NCBI RefSeq assembly: GCF_029360705.1
Contig: NZ_JARKMX010000005.1
Location: forward strand, 62,001 to 126,000
Length of the DNA: 64,000 nucleotides
DNA from: Paraflavitalea pollutisoli
Lineage (GTDB): Bacteria; Bacteroidota; Bacteroidia; Chitinophagales; Chitinophagaceae
Reading direction: 5' to 3'
Shown here: piece after piece, positions 10,270 to 19,147 of the stretch
Numbering within the stretch: the stretch's first letter is position 1
Layout of the letters: each line of letters opens with the position of its first letter
Program-made: the position numbers and the translations under genes
The notes under the pieces: model-generated
What the model was told of the DNA's origin: nothing
What the model saw: only the letters and a program-made list of their open reading frames with translations
Database searches by the model: none

Positions 10270-10929
10270 ATGCAGGTACCCGTTGCACATAAGATCTTCC
10301 AGCACCAGTTCTGGCTTTCGCCCGACCGCTGTATCTTCTGGGAAGAAGCCAAAGCGCTCATCGTATCAGATCTCCATTTTGGTAAATCTGGCCATTTCCG
10401 CAAGAATGGTATCCCCATTCCGCAAACAGTATACAAACATGATCTGCAACGCCTCGTCGATCAGTTGCAATATTTTCAACCCCAGCAGGTGATCGTGGTC
10501 GGCGATCTGTTTCACAGTCGTGAAAACAAAGAGCTGGAATTGTTCAAACGGTGGCGCCATGACCTCATCGACCTGCCCATCAAACTGGTGCGTGGCAACC
10601 ACGATATTTTACATGATCGTTGGTACCAGGAGGCTGCTATCGAAGTCATTGAAGAATCCCTTACGTTACATACCCATTTCAAATTCATGCACGACCTGGA
10701 GCCCGAACAGCTCGACCACCAGCAATACTGTTTCTCCGGGCATATCCACCCCGGCGTACGGGTTCATGGCCTGGGTAAGCAATCGCTGGCCTTCCCGTGT
10801 TTCTATTTCACCAAAACGTTCTGCATACTGCCCGCCTTCGGACAGTTTACCGGATTGGCCATGATCAATCCTACGGCCGAAGAGAATGTCTTCGCGATCG
10901 TCAATAAACAGGTCATTCAATTACAATAG
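10270..10929 (+). CDS. pdeM: Ligase-associated DNA damage response endonuclease PdeM
   Basis: A 219-residue calcineurin-like metallophosphoesterase. The ordered metal motifs are SDLHFGKSGHF, GDLFHS, RGNHD and SGHIHPG, matching the ligase-associated phosphoesterase family. PdeM is described as a DNA endonuclease or phosphodiesterase acting with the ligase/helicase/exonuclease set. The cluster order exonuclease, ligase, helicase, PdeM is preserved here, with heme genes interposed. Only 7 nt separate its stop from the following HDAC-family start, so the two genes are almost certainly co-transcribed. Cytoplasmic; no signal peptide. Confidence 0.92.
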   Translation: MQVPVAHKIFQHQFWLSPDRCIFWEEAKALIVSDLHFGKSGHFRKNGIPIPQTVYKHDLQRLVDQLQYFQPQQVIVVGDLFHSRENKELELFKRWRHDLIDLPIKLVRGNHDILHDRWYQEAAIEVIEESLTLHTHFKFMHDLEPEQLDHQQYCFSGHIHPGVRVHGLGKQSLAFPCFYFTKTFCILPAFGQFTGLAMINPTAEENVFAIVNKQVIQLQ

Positions 10930-10936
10930 GCTCCCG

Positions 10937-11839
10937 ATGCTGAAGATCGCGTACGACCCCATCTATGCCCATCCGCTGCCCGAAGGGCATCGCTTTCCCA
11001 TGCTGAAGTACGAGTTGATCCCGGAGCAGCTATTGTATGAGGGAAGTATTACGACCGACAACCTGTTTGCGCCGGCGATTTGTCCCGATGAAATCGTTTT
11101 GTGGACCCATGAAGCAGACTATCTCGCGCGATTACACGACCAAACCCTGTCCGCAAAAGAACAAAGGCATATAGGATTTCCGCAATCGCCCGCTTTAACG
11201 CAACGGGAACTCGTCATTGCCCAGGGCACCATCGACTGTTGTCATTTTGCGTTGGAGTATGGCGTGGCCATGAATGTGGCCGGTGGTACGCACCATGCTT
11301 TTGCTGGCCGGGGAGAGGGCTTTTGCCTGCTCAACGATTTTGGGGTGGCGGCCAACTACCTGCTGCACCGGCAACTGGCGCGTAAGATCCTCATCATCGA
11401 CCTCGATGTACACCAGGGCAATGGAACGGCCAGTCTTTTTGAAAAAGAACCCAGGGTATTCACGTTCAGTATGCACGGCGATCACAACTATCCTTTTCAC
11501 AAAGAAAAGAGCGACCTCGATGTGGCACTGAAAGATGGCACCACGGATGCCGTTTACCTACCCCTGCTTGAAAATACCCTGCAAACACTGATCAACGAGC
11601 TGATGCCCGACTTTGCTTTCTTCCTTTCGGGGGTAGATATACTGGACACCGATAAATTCGGCAAACTCAAGGTATCCCTGCAGGGCTGCCGCCGGAGAGA
11701 TGAGATCGTATTCGATATGCTGCGTAAACACCAAATTCCCTGTACGGTTGCGATGGGTGGCGGCTATTCGCCCGACGTGAAGACGATCGTCGAAGCACAT
11801 TGCAATACCTTTCGTACCGCACTCGACCGCTACTTCTAA
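10937..11839 (+). CDS. Histone deacetylase / acetoin utilisation deacetylase family protein
   Basis: A 300-residue zinc-dependent deacetylase-fold protein. The start chosen is the ATG before LKIAYDPIYAHP, 7 nt after the pdeM stop; the longer frame overlaps pdeM and is unlikely. Active-site elements are visible: GGTHHAFAGRGEGFC (catalytic His pair), DLDVHQGNGT (zinc Asp and His) and SGVDILDTDKFG. Bacterial relatives deacetylate acetoin-pathway enzymes, polyamines or protein lysines; the substrate here is unknown. The tight link to pdeM suggests a functional tie to the repair cluster. Its stop codon lies within a 41-bp imperfect tandem repeat. Confidence 0.9.
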   Translation: MLKIAYDPIYAHPLPEGHRFPMLKYELIPEQLLYEGSITTDNLFAPAICPDEIVLWTHEADYLARLHDQTLSAKEQRHIGFPQSPALTQRELVIAQGTIDCCHFALEYGVAMNVAGGTHHAFAGRGEGFCLLNDFGVAANYLLHRQLARKILIIDLDVHQGNGTASLFEKEPRVFTFSMHGDHNYPFHKEKSDLDVALKDGTTDAVYLPLLENTLQTLINELMPDFAFFLSGVDILDTDKFGKLKVSLQGCRRRDEIVFDMLRKHQIPCTVAMGGGYSPDVKTIVEAHCNTFRTALDRYF

Positions 11840-11922
11840 AACCCTGATCCTTCCTTACGACCATTGGTCGGTACTTCTAAAACCCTGCCCCTTGTGCACG
11901 GCCATCGACCTGTACTCCTAAA
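11810..11922 (+). repeat. 41-bp imperfect tandem repeat spanning the HDAC stop codon
   Basis: TACTTCTAAAACCCTG begins at 11831 (where it contains the HDAC-family stop) and again at 11872. A third copy, TACTCCTAAA, begins at 11913. Spacing is 41 bp each time. Sequence before each copy is also related (CGACCGC, TGGTCGG, CGACCTG). This looks like tandem duplication of the gene's 3' end followed by drift. Confidence 0.7.
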
Positions 11923-12046
11923 CAAAAACGCAACAACCCATGATCAGGCTGAATTGATCACCGGTCATTGCGTTGTAACTGTCATGCGGCTTGTACTGTA
12001 CGTACGGCCAACCAAATGCCAGCCCGTTTGTCCAATATCTGACGTC

Positions 12047-12802
12047 CTAATTTGCTTTTTTCTTCTTCAGCTTGCTCACCTGCTCCTGCAGATCGCTGAC
12101 TACACTGGCCAACTGATTGACGTCCCACCGTTGCTGGGTATTCGCCTTACTGATCACCATGGTAGCTTTCCACAATTCAATCACATCTTCTGCATTGATA
12201 TTGTAGGGCTGATACGCTACGTTATCGCTGATCAGGGTATACTTCTGTTTGGTCCGTGTATTTTTCAATACCCTTTTGTACACGATACCCTCATTGCGGG
12301 AGATCACGATGTACGTATTGTTATTCCTGACATCTTCGATATCATCCACTTTTTCGCCTACGATCACAGAACCGCTGGGGGTGGGTAACATAGAATCTCC
12401 CACGATCTCGAAAGCACGGTAAGAACCGGGCGCCAGCATGGGCAGGGTGAAGGTATTCAGCTCGTCGAGGAATTCCGGGTCGGCATAACCGGCGAGGTAA
12501 CCGGCCGCCGCCTTCACAGGCACCAGCTGGATCTCGTTCGAACTGCCAGACGCCATCTTTTGCGCGCGACGCTTGGCGAGGTAATTGCCCTTTGCATCCC
12601 CCAGGTCTTTCAACAACAATTCATCCAGGGTTAGTTTGAATATTTCCCCCACCTGCTCCAGCACCTCGATCCGGGGATCGGCCCTTTCTTCTTCATAGGC
12701 TCCCAACAAAGATCTTTTAATGCCCAGCTTATTGGAGAATTCTTCCTGGGTCCACCCCCGCAACTTGCGGAGATACTTTAGGTTTTTACCAGCGACGCCC
12801 AT
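12047..12802 (-). CDS. LexA-like XRE-family repressor with S24 autopeptidase domain
   Basis: A 251-residue regulator. Residues 1-65 form an XRE helix-turn-helix (WTQEEFSNKLGIKRSLLGAYE). Residues ~95-200 form a LexA/CI-type S24 peptidase: probable Ala-Gly cleavage site at A100-G101 (VKAAAGYLAGY), catalytic Ser137 in GDSMLPTP and Lys176 in VYKRV. The C-terminal ~50 residues are coiled-coil-like and end in KLKKKKAN. It is predicted to be cleaved on RecA activation or another stress cue. It is convergent with the DNA repair cluster and divergent from a cytochrome c gene. Paired repeats directly upstream of its start suggest autoregulation. Confidence 0.9.
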   Translation of the reverse strand: MGVAGKNLKYLRKLRGWTQEEFSNKLGIKRSLLGAYEEERADPRIEVLEQVGEIFKLTLDELLLKDLGDAKGNYLAKRRAQKMASGSSNEIQLVPVKAAAGYLAGYADPEFLDELNTFTLPMLAPGSYRAFEIVGDSMLPTPSGSVIVGEKVDDIEDVRNNNTYIVISRNEGIVYKRVLKNTRTKQKYTLISDNVAYQPYNINAEDVIELWKATMVISKANTQQRWDVNQLASVVSDLQEQVSKLKKKKAN

Positions 12803-12805
12803 AGA

Positions 12806-12841
12806 CTAATTATTTTAGCAGTAAAAATACTAACTATTTTA
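12806..12841 (-). promoter_or_regulatory. Candidate autoregulatory operator of the LexA-like repressor
   Basis: Two nearly identical 12-mers, CTAATTATTTTA (12806-12817) and CTAACTATTTTA (12830-12841), lie 24 bp apart just upstream of the repressor ATG. The second is part of an imperfect inverted repeat at 12822-12841. On the minus strand a possible promoter, TTTG then 21 nt then TATTTTTA, overlaps them. Placement and symmetry fit a repressor site; binding is inferred. Confidence 0.45.
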
Positions 12842-13075
12842 TCAACCTGACAAATAAATTTTGCCAGAAAATCAAACTTTTTGAAACCCCGGGTAGATCC
12901 TACCCGGTTTTCATAGTTAATGCCTCCTATGGCTCGCCACAAAAAATATCCATCGCCTTCAATTCAACACGCACATTACACAGTCCATACCCCAGGCTCT
13001 TTTCCCGCCGCCATTCCCGCCGCAGTTTTGTGCCTGCTAAGTTTTTACCATATATCACCATTGAACGTATAATCG

Positions 13076-14053
13076 ATGAAAATAGCCGTGAAGATCCTTA
13101 AATGGACAGGTATCGTATTGGCCTCTCTGCTCGTGATACTCATTATCACCGTAGCCGCCCGCCAGCACCGCACATTCGAAGCCCCTTATCCCGATATCAA
13201 AGCATCGACGGATAGCAGCATCATCGCCCGTGGCCGGTACATTGCTTACGGTCCCGGCCATTGCGCCGACTGCCACCATGCCGAAGGATCGGAAGAACAG
13301 ATCCTGAAAGGAGAAGAAGTAGCCCTGGCCGGTGGCAAGCCTTTCAAGCTGCCCATCGCTAATATCTACGTCAGGAATATTACCCCCGATAAAGAAACGG
13401 GTATTGGCAACCTGAGCGACGGAGAGATCGCCCGCCTGTTACGCTACGGCGTACGCCCCAATGGCACGGCCGTGATCGACTTCATGCCATTTCACGATGC
13501 CACCGACGAAGACCTCACCGCCATTATCTCCTTCCTGCGCAGCCAGCAGCCCGTCAAACACGCTGTACCCAACCATGAAATATTCACGCTCGGCAAAGTG
13601 GTCAATGCCTTCCTGATCGAGCCCGTAGGCCCGTCGATGCCGGTACGCAAGAGCATTGCCCGCGATACCACTGCCAACTATGGTAAGTACATTGCCAACA
13701 GCATCGCCAATTGTGTAGGCTGCCACACGGCCCGCGATATGATGACCGGCGCCGCCATTGGTGAGCCATTTTCCGGTGGCATGCAGATAGAATCGGTCTT
13801 GGAGCCTGAAAAATACGCGATGCTGACACCCAATATAACCCCCGACCCTACCACGGGCCGGCTGGCAGGCTGGTCGCAGGACCAGTTTATCAAGCGATTC
13901 CGCCAGGGACGCATCAATCCCCATAGCCCAATGCCCTGGCCTTCTTACGCCCGGATGAGTGATGATGAACTGAAGGCATTGTACAACTACCTCCGGTCGC
14001 TGAAGCCGGTCAACAATGCCATCAAACCCGGTCTCATCACGATCAAACAATAG
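13076..14053 (+). CDS. Membrane-anchored di-heme cytochrome c
   Basis: A 325-residue protein with one N-terminal transmembrane anchor (WTGIVLASLLVILIITVAA) and two class I cytochrome c domains. The heme sites are CADCH at 63-67 and CVGCH at 213-217, each followed by a distal PDKETGIG/PDPTTGRL-type loop and a YLRSLKPVNN-type C-terminal helix. Architecture matches cytochrome subunits of membrane dehydrogenases (alcohol/aldose dehydrogenase type), which pass electrons from the periplasm to the respiratory chain. No dehydrogenase subunit is adjacent. It has its own upstream region of 273 nt shared with the divergent repressor. A strong terminator follows. Confidence 0.9.
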   Translation: MKIAVKILKWTGIVLASLLVILIITVAARQHRTFEAPYPDIKASTDSSIIARGRYIAYGPGHCADCHHAEGSEEQILKGEEVALAGGKPFKLPIANIYVRNITPDKETGIGNLSDGEIARLLRYGVRPNGTAVIDFMPFHDATDEDLTAIISFLRSQQPVKHAVPNHEIFTLGKVVNAFLIEPVGPSMPVRKSIARDTTANYGKYIANSIANCVGCHTARDMMTGAAIGEPFSGGMQIESVLEPEKYAMLTPNITPDPTTGRLAGWSQDQFIKRFRQGRINPHSPMPWPSYARMSDDELKALYNYLRSLKPVNNAIKPGLITIKQ

Positions 14054-14085
14054 CATAGCCCCGTTAAACAATTGATAATTCGATC

Positions 14086-14123
14086 AAAGGCAGCAGGAAA
14101 CGACCGTTTTCTGCTGCCTTTTT
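14086..14123 (+). terminator. Rho-independent terminator after the di-heme cytochrome gene
   Basis: A perfect 11-bp stem AAAGGCAGCAG / CTGCTGCCTTT (14086-14096 and 14111-14121) with a 14-nt loop, followed by T residues. Confidence 0.85.
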
Positions 14124-14528
14124 GCCCTGAAAAAGGCCTGATTGCCACTCCGTTCCTGCTAAGCTGGCGCAATGCTGCTGCAACTTGTATTATTTTCCTA
14201 CGAAATCCTGCGCTCATCGCTCCGGGATACAAAGCGGAATGCAACAATTTCAGGAGATACATTATTTTTTTTATCCGTTTGTAGCTATCCAGCAATGAGC
14301 ACACTATACCCATATCAGGGCATTTCTACACGATCCCGGATTCCAGGTTTTCCATTCCCCTGCGGGAAACTACCGATCCCATCCCATCAACCCTCTCCGG
14401 TGTGCCCCACTACGGTCGCTTTTCCTTACCTTTGACGTCCTGTCAAATTGGCTCGTTATCAAAGTATAGCACCTTTTTTGACGGCGAAAAGGTTCACAAT
14501 TCTGTAAACACATCAACCAGCTATAATC
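14124..14528. other. Intergenic region upstream of secA
   Basis: About 400 bp without a convincing gene. Short open frames here lack start signals and family features. The only signal seen is a -7-like box before secA at 14427-14434. Confidence 0.6.
14427..14434 (+). promoter_or_regulatory. Candidate -7 promoter box for secA
   Basis: TACCTTTG matches TAnnTTTG exactly and implies a leader of roughly 85-95 nt. No clear TTTG at the -33 distance. Confidence 0.35.
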
Positions 14529-17500
14529 ATGTTAGGTTTTCTATCTAAAATGTTTGGAGGCAGTAAGTCGGAGAAGGATATCAAAACTATCCAGCCGATC
14601 GTACAGCAGGTCAATCAGCACTTTGCTGCCTACCAATCACTTACCAACGATCAGTTACGGAACAAGACCGTAGAGTTTCGCCAGCGTATCAAAGACCACC
14701 TCCAAAAGATCGACGACGAGGTGGCGACCCTGAACAAACAAGCTGAAGAACTCCCTTTTAGCGATATCAATGGCAAAGACACGATCTACCAGGAAGTAGA
14801 TAAACTGATCAAAGACCGCGACAAACAGATTGAAGAGGTCCTGAAACAAATACTGCCGGAAGCTTTTGCCGTCATCAAGGAAACAGCCCGCCGTTTCAAG
14901 GAAAATCCTGATATGGTGTCTACTGCCACCCAGCTAGACCGTGACCTGAGCGTACGAAAGGATTATGTACGCATAGAAGGCGATCAATCTTATTTCAAGA
15001 ATAGCTGGACAGCCGGCGGCAACCTGATCACCTGGAACATGGTGCACTACGACGTGCAGCTGATCGGTGGTACCGTACTGCACGAAGGCAAGATCTCCGA
15101 AATGGCTACTGGTGAAGGTAAGACCCTGGTGTCTACCCTCCCCTCTTACCTGAACGCATTGGCCGGTCAGGGTGTACACATTGTAACGGTGAATGACTAC
15201 CTCGCCAAACGTGACTCTGAGTGGAACGGCCCCATCTTCGAATGGCTGGGCCTCACCGTAGACTGTATCGACAGGCACCAGCCCAATACGGCCGACCGCC
15301 GCAAGGCTTACCTCGCCGATATCACCTACGGTACCAACAACGAATTCGGCTTCGACTACCTGCGTGATAACATGGTGCACACCCCCGAAGAAATGGTACA
15401 ACGCAAACACCATTTCGCGATGGTGGATGAGGTGGATAGCGTATTGATCGACGACGCCCGTACACCGCTGATCATTTCCGGTCCGGTACCCCGTGGCGAC
15501 GATCAGCAATACCATGTACTCAAAGGGCGTGTTGAACGCCTGGTGGACATGCAAAAGCAAGTCACCAACAAGTACCTGAACGAAGCCAAAAAAGCATTTG
15601 CAGAAGGCGATGACGAACCCAAAGGCGGTGGTCTGGCCCTGATGCGTGCTTTCCGTGGTTTACCCAAGAACAGCGCCCTGATCAAGTTCCTGAGCGAACC
15701 AGGCGTACGGGTTAAACTGCAGAAATCCGAGAACTACTACCTGGCCGATCAGCAAAAGCAAATGCCGACCGTAGACCAGGAGCTGTATTTCCATATCGAC
15801 GAAAAGAACAACCAGGTAGAACTGACCGATAAAGGTATCCAGGCTATCACCCGTTCCGGTGAAGACCCCGAGTTCTTCGTACTGCCTGATATCGGCGTGC
15901 AACTGGCAGAGATTGAAAAATCGGAGCTGGACGCAGAAGCCAAGCTGCAAAGCAAAGAAGCAGTACTGACCGACTACACGGTTAAAGCAGACCGCATCCA
16001 CACCGTGCAGCAATTGCTGAAAGCTTATACCCTGTTTGACCGGGATATCGAGTATGTGGTGATGGACGCACAGGTGAAGATCGTAGATGAGCAAACCGGT
16101 CGTATCCTGGATGGCCGCCGTTACAGCGACGGTCTGCACCAGGCGATTGAAGCGAAGGAAAATGTGAAGATCGAAGCCGCTACCCAAACCTACGCTACCG
16201 TTACCCTGCAGAACTACTTCCGGATGTACCATAAGCTGGCCGGCATGACCGGTACGGCGATCACGGAAGCCGGTGAGTTCTGGGACATCTACAAGCTGGA
16301 TGTGGTCACGATCCCGACCAACGTAACCGCCATTCGTAAAGACCAGGAAGACCTGGTGTACAAGACCAAACGCGAGAAGTACAAAGCGGTGATCGACGAG
16401 ATCGAAAACCTGCGTACAGCGGGCCGTCCGGTACTGGTAGGTACTACCGACGTACAGGTGAGTGAGTTGCTGGGTAAGATGCTGACCGCCAAGAAAATTC
16501 CCCACAACGTATTGAACGCAAAACAACACGCCCGTGAGGCGCAGGTGGTAGCAGAAGCTGGTTTGCCCGGCGCAGTCACCATCGCGACCAACATGGCGGG
16601 TCGTGGTACGGATATCAAGCTCGGACCAGGCGTGAAGGAAGCAGGTGGCCTCGCCATCATCGGTACAGAGCGCCATGAAAGCCGCCGTGTAGACCGCCAG
16701 CTGCGTGGTCGTGCCGGCCGTCAGGGCGATCCCGGTACTTCACAATTCTATGTATCGCTGGAAGATGAGCTGATGCGCCTTTTCGGCAGCGAGCGTATCG
16801 CTTCCATCATGGACCGCTTTGGTTACAAAGAAGGAGAAGTGATCCAGCACAGCATGGTGACCAAGAGTATCGAACGCGCACAACGGAAAGTAGAAGAGAA
16901 CAACTTCGGTATCCGTAAGCGCCTGCTCGAATATGACGACGTCATGAACAAGCAGCGGAACGTGATCTACAAGAAACGTAACCACGCCCTGTTTGGCGAC
17001 CGTCTCGCACTCGACCTCGATAATGCCTTCTATATTGTTGCAGAAAGCCTCATCTCCGGATTCCAGGAGCAAAGCGATTTCGAAGGTTTCAAGATGGCTA
17101 CCATCGTCAACTTCGGTATCGATACAGCGATCTCACAAGAGGAATTCGGCAAGGGCAACGCCAATCAATTGGCCGACCGCCTGTACAACGAAGCAATTAC
17201 GCGCTACCAGCGTAAACTGACTGATGTACAAACCCAGGCAGTACCGGTATTTAAAGATATCCGCGCTACACAAGGGGCGCATATCGAGAATGTGGTAGTA
17301 CCGTTTACCGATGGTAAGAAAGGTATGCAGGTACTGGCCAACCTGAACAAGACCGTTGAAACAGAAGGTCGTGAGCTGACTAATGCACTCGAACGTCAGA
17401 TCACTTTGGCGATCATCGATGATGCCTGGAAAGAGCACCTGCGCGCAATGGACGATCTGAAACAAAGCGTACAGACCGCCTACCTCGAGCAGAAAGATCC

Positions 17501-17852
17501 GCTGGTGATCTACAAGATCACTGCCTTCGATCTGTTCAAGCGTATGGACGCCGACGTAAATAAGGACATCATCAGTTTCCTTTGCCATGCCAACATTCCC
17601 GTTGAGCAGCAGAATCCCCAGCAGATCCGTGAAGGACATGAGGAGAAGACAGATATGAGCCGCATGCAGGTCAACAAAGAAGAGATCGACCGTCGTGGCG
17701 AAGACTACGCGGCCAATGAGAACGACTACCTCGATCCCTCTACCCAGGTGAAGCAGGAGCCCGTCCGCGTAGGACCGAAAGTGGGCCGCAATGACCTCTG
17801 CCCCTGTGGAAGTGGTAAGAAGTTCAAGAACTGCCACGGCAAAGACGCTTAA
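14529..17852 (+). CDS. secA: Preprotein translocase ATPase SecA
   Basis: The ATPase motor that drives unfolded proteins through SecYEG. At 1107 residues it has the long form usual in Bacteroidota, with an extended N-terminal helical segment. Walker A is ATGEGKT (lysine 198), DEAD-type motif II is MVDEVDSVLIDDART, and helicase motifs TNMAGRGTDI and QLRGRAGRQGD are intact. The helical wing/scaffold domain precedes a C-terminal SEC-C zinc motif (C1091, C1093, C1102, H1103) that binds SecB or ribosomes. It is a single-gene unit with a terminator immediately downstream. Confidence 0.99.
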   Translation: MLGFLSKMFGGSKSEKDIKTIQPIVQQVNQHFAAYQSLTNDQLRNKTVEFRQRIKDHLQKIDDEVATLNKQAEELPFSDINGKDTIYQEVDKLIKDRDKQIEEVLKQILPEAFAVIKETARRFKENPDMVSTATQLDRDLSVRKDYVRIEGDQSYFKNSWTAGGNLITWNMVHYDVQLIGGTVLHEGKISEMATGEGKTLVSTLPSYLNALAGQGVHIVTVNDYLAKRDSEWNGPIFEWLGLTVDCIDRHQPNTADRRKAYLADITYGTNNEFGFDYLRDNMVHTPEEMVQRKHHFAMVDEVDSVLIDDARTPLIISGPVPRGDDQQYHVLKGRVERLVDMQKQVTNKYLNEAKKAFAEGDDEPKGGGLALMRAFRGLPKNSALIKFLSEPGVRVKLQKSENYYLADQQKQMPTVDQELYFHIDEKNNQVELTDKGIQAITRSGEDPEFFVLPDIGVQLAEIEKSELDAEAKLQSKEAVLTDYTVKADRIHTVQQLLKAYTLFDRDIEYVVMDAQVKIVDEQTGRILDGRRYSDGLHQAIEAKENVKIEAATQTYATVTLQNYFRMYHKLAGMTGTAITEAGEFWDIYKLDVVTIPTNVTAIRKDQEDLVYKTKREKYKAVIDEIENLRTAGRPVLVGTTDVQVSELLGKMLTAKKIPHNVLNAKQHAREAQVVAEAGLPGAVTIATNMAGRGTDIKLGPGVKEAGGLAIIGTERHESRRVDRQLRGRAGRQGDPGTSQFYVSLEDELMRLFGSERIASIMDRFGYKEGEVIQHSMVTKSIERAQRKVEENNFGIRKRLLEYDDVMNKQRNVIYKKRNHALFGDRLALDLDNAFYIVAESLISGFQEQSDFEGFKMATIVNFGIDTAISQEEFGKGNANQLADRLYNEAITRYQRKLTDVQTQAVPVFKDIRATQGAHIENVVVPFTDGKKGMQVLANLNKTVETEGRELTNALERQITLAIIDDAWKEHLRAMDDLKQSVQTAYLEQKDPLVIYKITAFDLFKRMDADVNKDIISFLCHANIPVEQQNPQQIREGHEEKTDMSRMQVNKEEIDRRGEDYAANENDYLDPSTQVKQEPVRVGPKVGRNDLCPCGSGKKFKNCHGKDA

Positions 17853-17874
17853 TCAAGTCTTTTGAATAATACTA

Positions 17875-17904
17875 AAAGCATCCACCAAGGTGGGTGCTTT
17901 TTTT
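17875..17904 (+). terminator. Rho-independent terminator of secA
   Basis: Stem AAAGCATCCACC / GGTGGGTGCTTT with one G-U pair and a minimal loop, then a run of T. Confidence 0.85.
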
Positions 17905-17969
17905 GTGGGGTATTGACAGCAGGTTTCAAAATACCTAACTTCACCATACCTTACCGATAAGCGCATCCT

Positions 17970-18644
17970 ATGCCCCTTGCTTTGTTGCAAAACCGGGATT
18001 CTCAAACTGGAGATCATCCGCCCATTCATCTATATCAACCAATGGATGAACACCTAAACCAGCCTATGCAGTACCAACTCCGGAAAGAAATACTGGAACC
18101 CCATTACATGGCTGGGTATGGCCGGCTGGAGTATTGCGCCATGTACAAAGTTTGGCAAGAGGAAAAAAAAATCGGCCAATTCTTTATCAGTGACGAAGTT
18201 GCTTTTTATGCCTATGACGATGAAGATGTAAGGATCGATTACGTTCGACGGGCTTTCCGGCGAACTTTATATCCCATCATAGACCAGAAAACGCAACAGC
18301 CATTTGGTGGATACGACCGGCAACATTATTCAAGCTCCTGGACGCCCTACGGAAAACTGTTTCTGGGTGATGCCGTATACCGGACGAAAAAGGCAGGTAG
18401 TTGCAAGTTGGGTAGCCGTCCTCAGATAGACAACCTCGACGTATGGATGGGCAACCTGGAGCAATCTGTTCATTTTGATGTCCGGATCACGCGTCCACAA
18501 CCCTGGTACAAGCGCCCCCGGTTGTACAAGGGAGAACTGGAAGGCACTGTAACGTTACATGGAGATAGCCTGCGGCTACTTTTTTGCAGCCTGTTCCTGT
18601 TGGAACAGGTCATAGAATTTGAAGACGACACTTCAGGAGGTTAA
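17970..18644 (+). CDS. Conserved protein of unknown function upstream of a phosphatase gene
   Basis: 224 residues if started at the first ATG. Later in-frame ATGs at 18042 and 18066 (before QYQLRKEIL) would shorten it by 24 or 32 residues and remove a low-complexity start, and one of these may be the true start. No signal peptide or membrane segment is seen. It is rich in Tyr, Arg and Trp, with blocks such as YGRLEYCAMYKVW, FISDEVAFYAYDDEDV and SSWTPYGKLFLGD. I do not recognise the family. Only 5 nt separate its stop from the phosphatase start, so the pair is probably translated from one mRNA. Confidence 0.65.
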   Translation: MPLALLQNRDSQTGDHPPIHLYQPMDEHLNQPMQYQLRKEILEPHYMAGYGRLEYCAMYKVWQEEKKIGQFFISDEVAFYAYDDEDVRIDYVRRAFRRTLYPIIDQKTQQPFGGYDRQHYSSSWTPYGKLFLGDAVYRTKKAGSCKLGSRPQIDNLDVWMGNLEQSVHFDVRITRPQPWYKRPRLYKGELEGTVTLHGDSLRLLFCSLFLLEQVIEFEDDTSGG

Positions 18645-18649
18645 TATTT

Positions 18650-19147
18650 ATGTACACAAAAATCCATTGGCTGCACCTATCATCCACCAACACCAGGCTG
18701 GGCATCATGGCCCGCCCGCGGGGCGGCGAATGGCTGGCCGAGGAAATGGAACAATTCCGGAAACAGGGCGTACAGATCATCGTGTCCCTATTGGAACCTG
18801 CAGAAATAAGGGGGCTCGGCCTGCTTAGGGAAGAAGCGCTCAGCACAGCAGCCAGCATCCGGTATATCAACTACCCCATCCCCTACCGGGGCCTGCCAAA
18901 CAGTATTGAAAAAACGCGCATACTCATCGATGAGCTAACAGAGCAGTTCCACAATGGAGCCACCATCGTCATTCATTGCCGCATGGGTATCGGTCGCTCA
19001 TCGATTATCGCAGGATGTGTATTATTGCAACTGGGATATTCACGAAAGGAACTGATTGGCGATATCAGCAAAGCTCGCGGCCTATCTGTACCAGATACAC
19101 CAGAACAATCCAAATGGCTTTTAGCATGGAAACCATCCAACAAATAA
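18650..19147 (+). CDS. Dual-specificity / tyrosine phosphatase family protein
   Basis: A 165-residue cytoplasmic phosphatase with the CX5R signature HCRMGIGRS: nucleophile Cys110, Arg116 and Ser117. The general-acid loop is probably in the IRYINYPIPYRGLP segment. The family resembles bacterial DSP/CDKN3-like phosphatases acting on phosphotyrosine, phosphoserine or other phosphoesters; the substrate is unknown. Unusually for this genome it has a textbook Shine-Dalgarno sequence, AGGAGG, ending 10 nt before the ATG. It follows the unknown gene at 17970 by 5 nt and overlaps the start of a small ORF. Confidence 0.88.
   Translation: MYTKIHWLHLSSTNTRLGIMARPRGGEWLAEEMEQFRKQGVQIIVSLLEPAEIRGLGLLREEALSTAASIRYINYPIPYRGLPNSIEKTRILIDELTEQFHNGATIVIHCRMGIGRSSIIAGCVLLQLGYSRKELIGDISKARGLSVPDTPEQSKWLLAWKPSNK

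Noticed and set aside
2891-10929. Helicase plus nuclease genes as a possible phage defence island
   Set aside because: They match the known ligase-associated repair set; there is no integrase, toxin or other defence gene nearby.
11864-12388. 174-codon plus-strand frame over the S24 repressor
   Set aside because: The opposite strand encodes a full XRE/S24 protein with catalytic residues; this frame is a shadow.
14072-14435. Two short frames before secA
   Set aside because: The first spans a terminator hairpin; neither has gene-like features.
15660-16676. 338-codon frame on the minus strand inside secA
   Set aside because: Antisense shadow of a certain gene; no signal or family features and composition follows secA codons.
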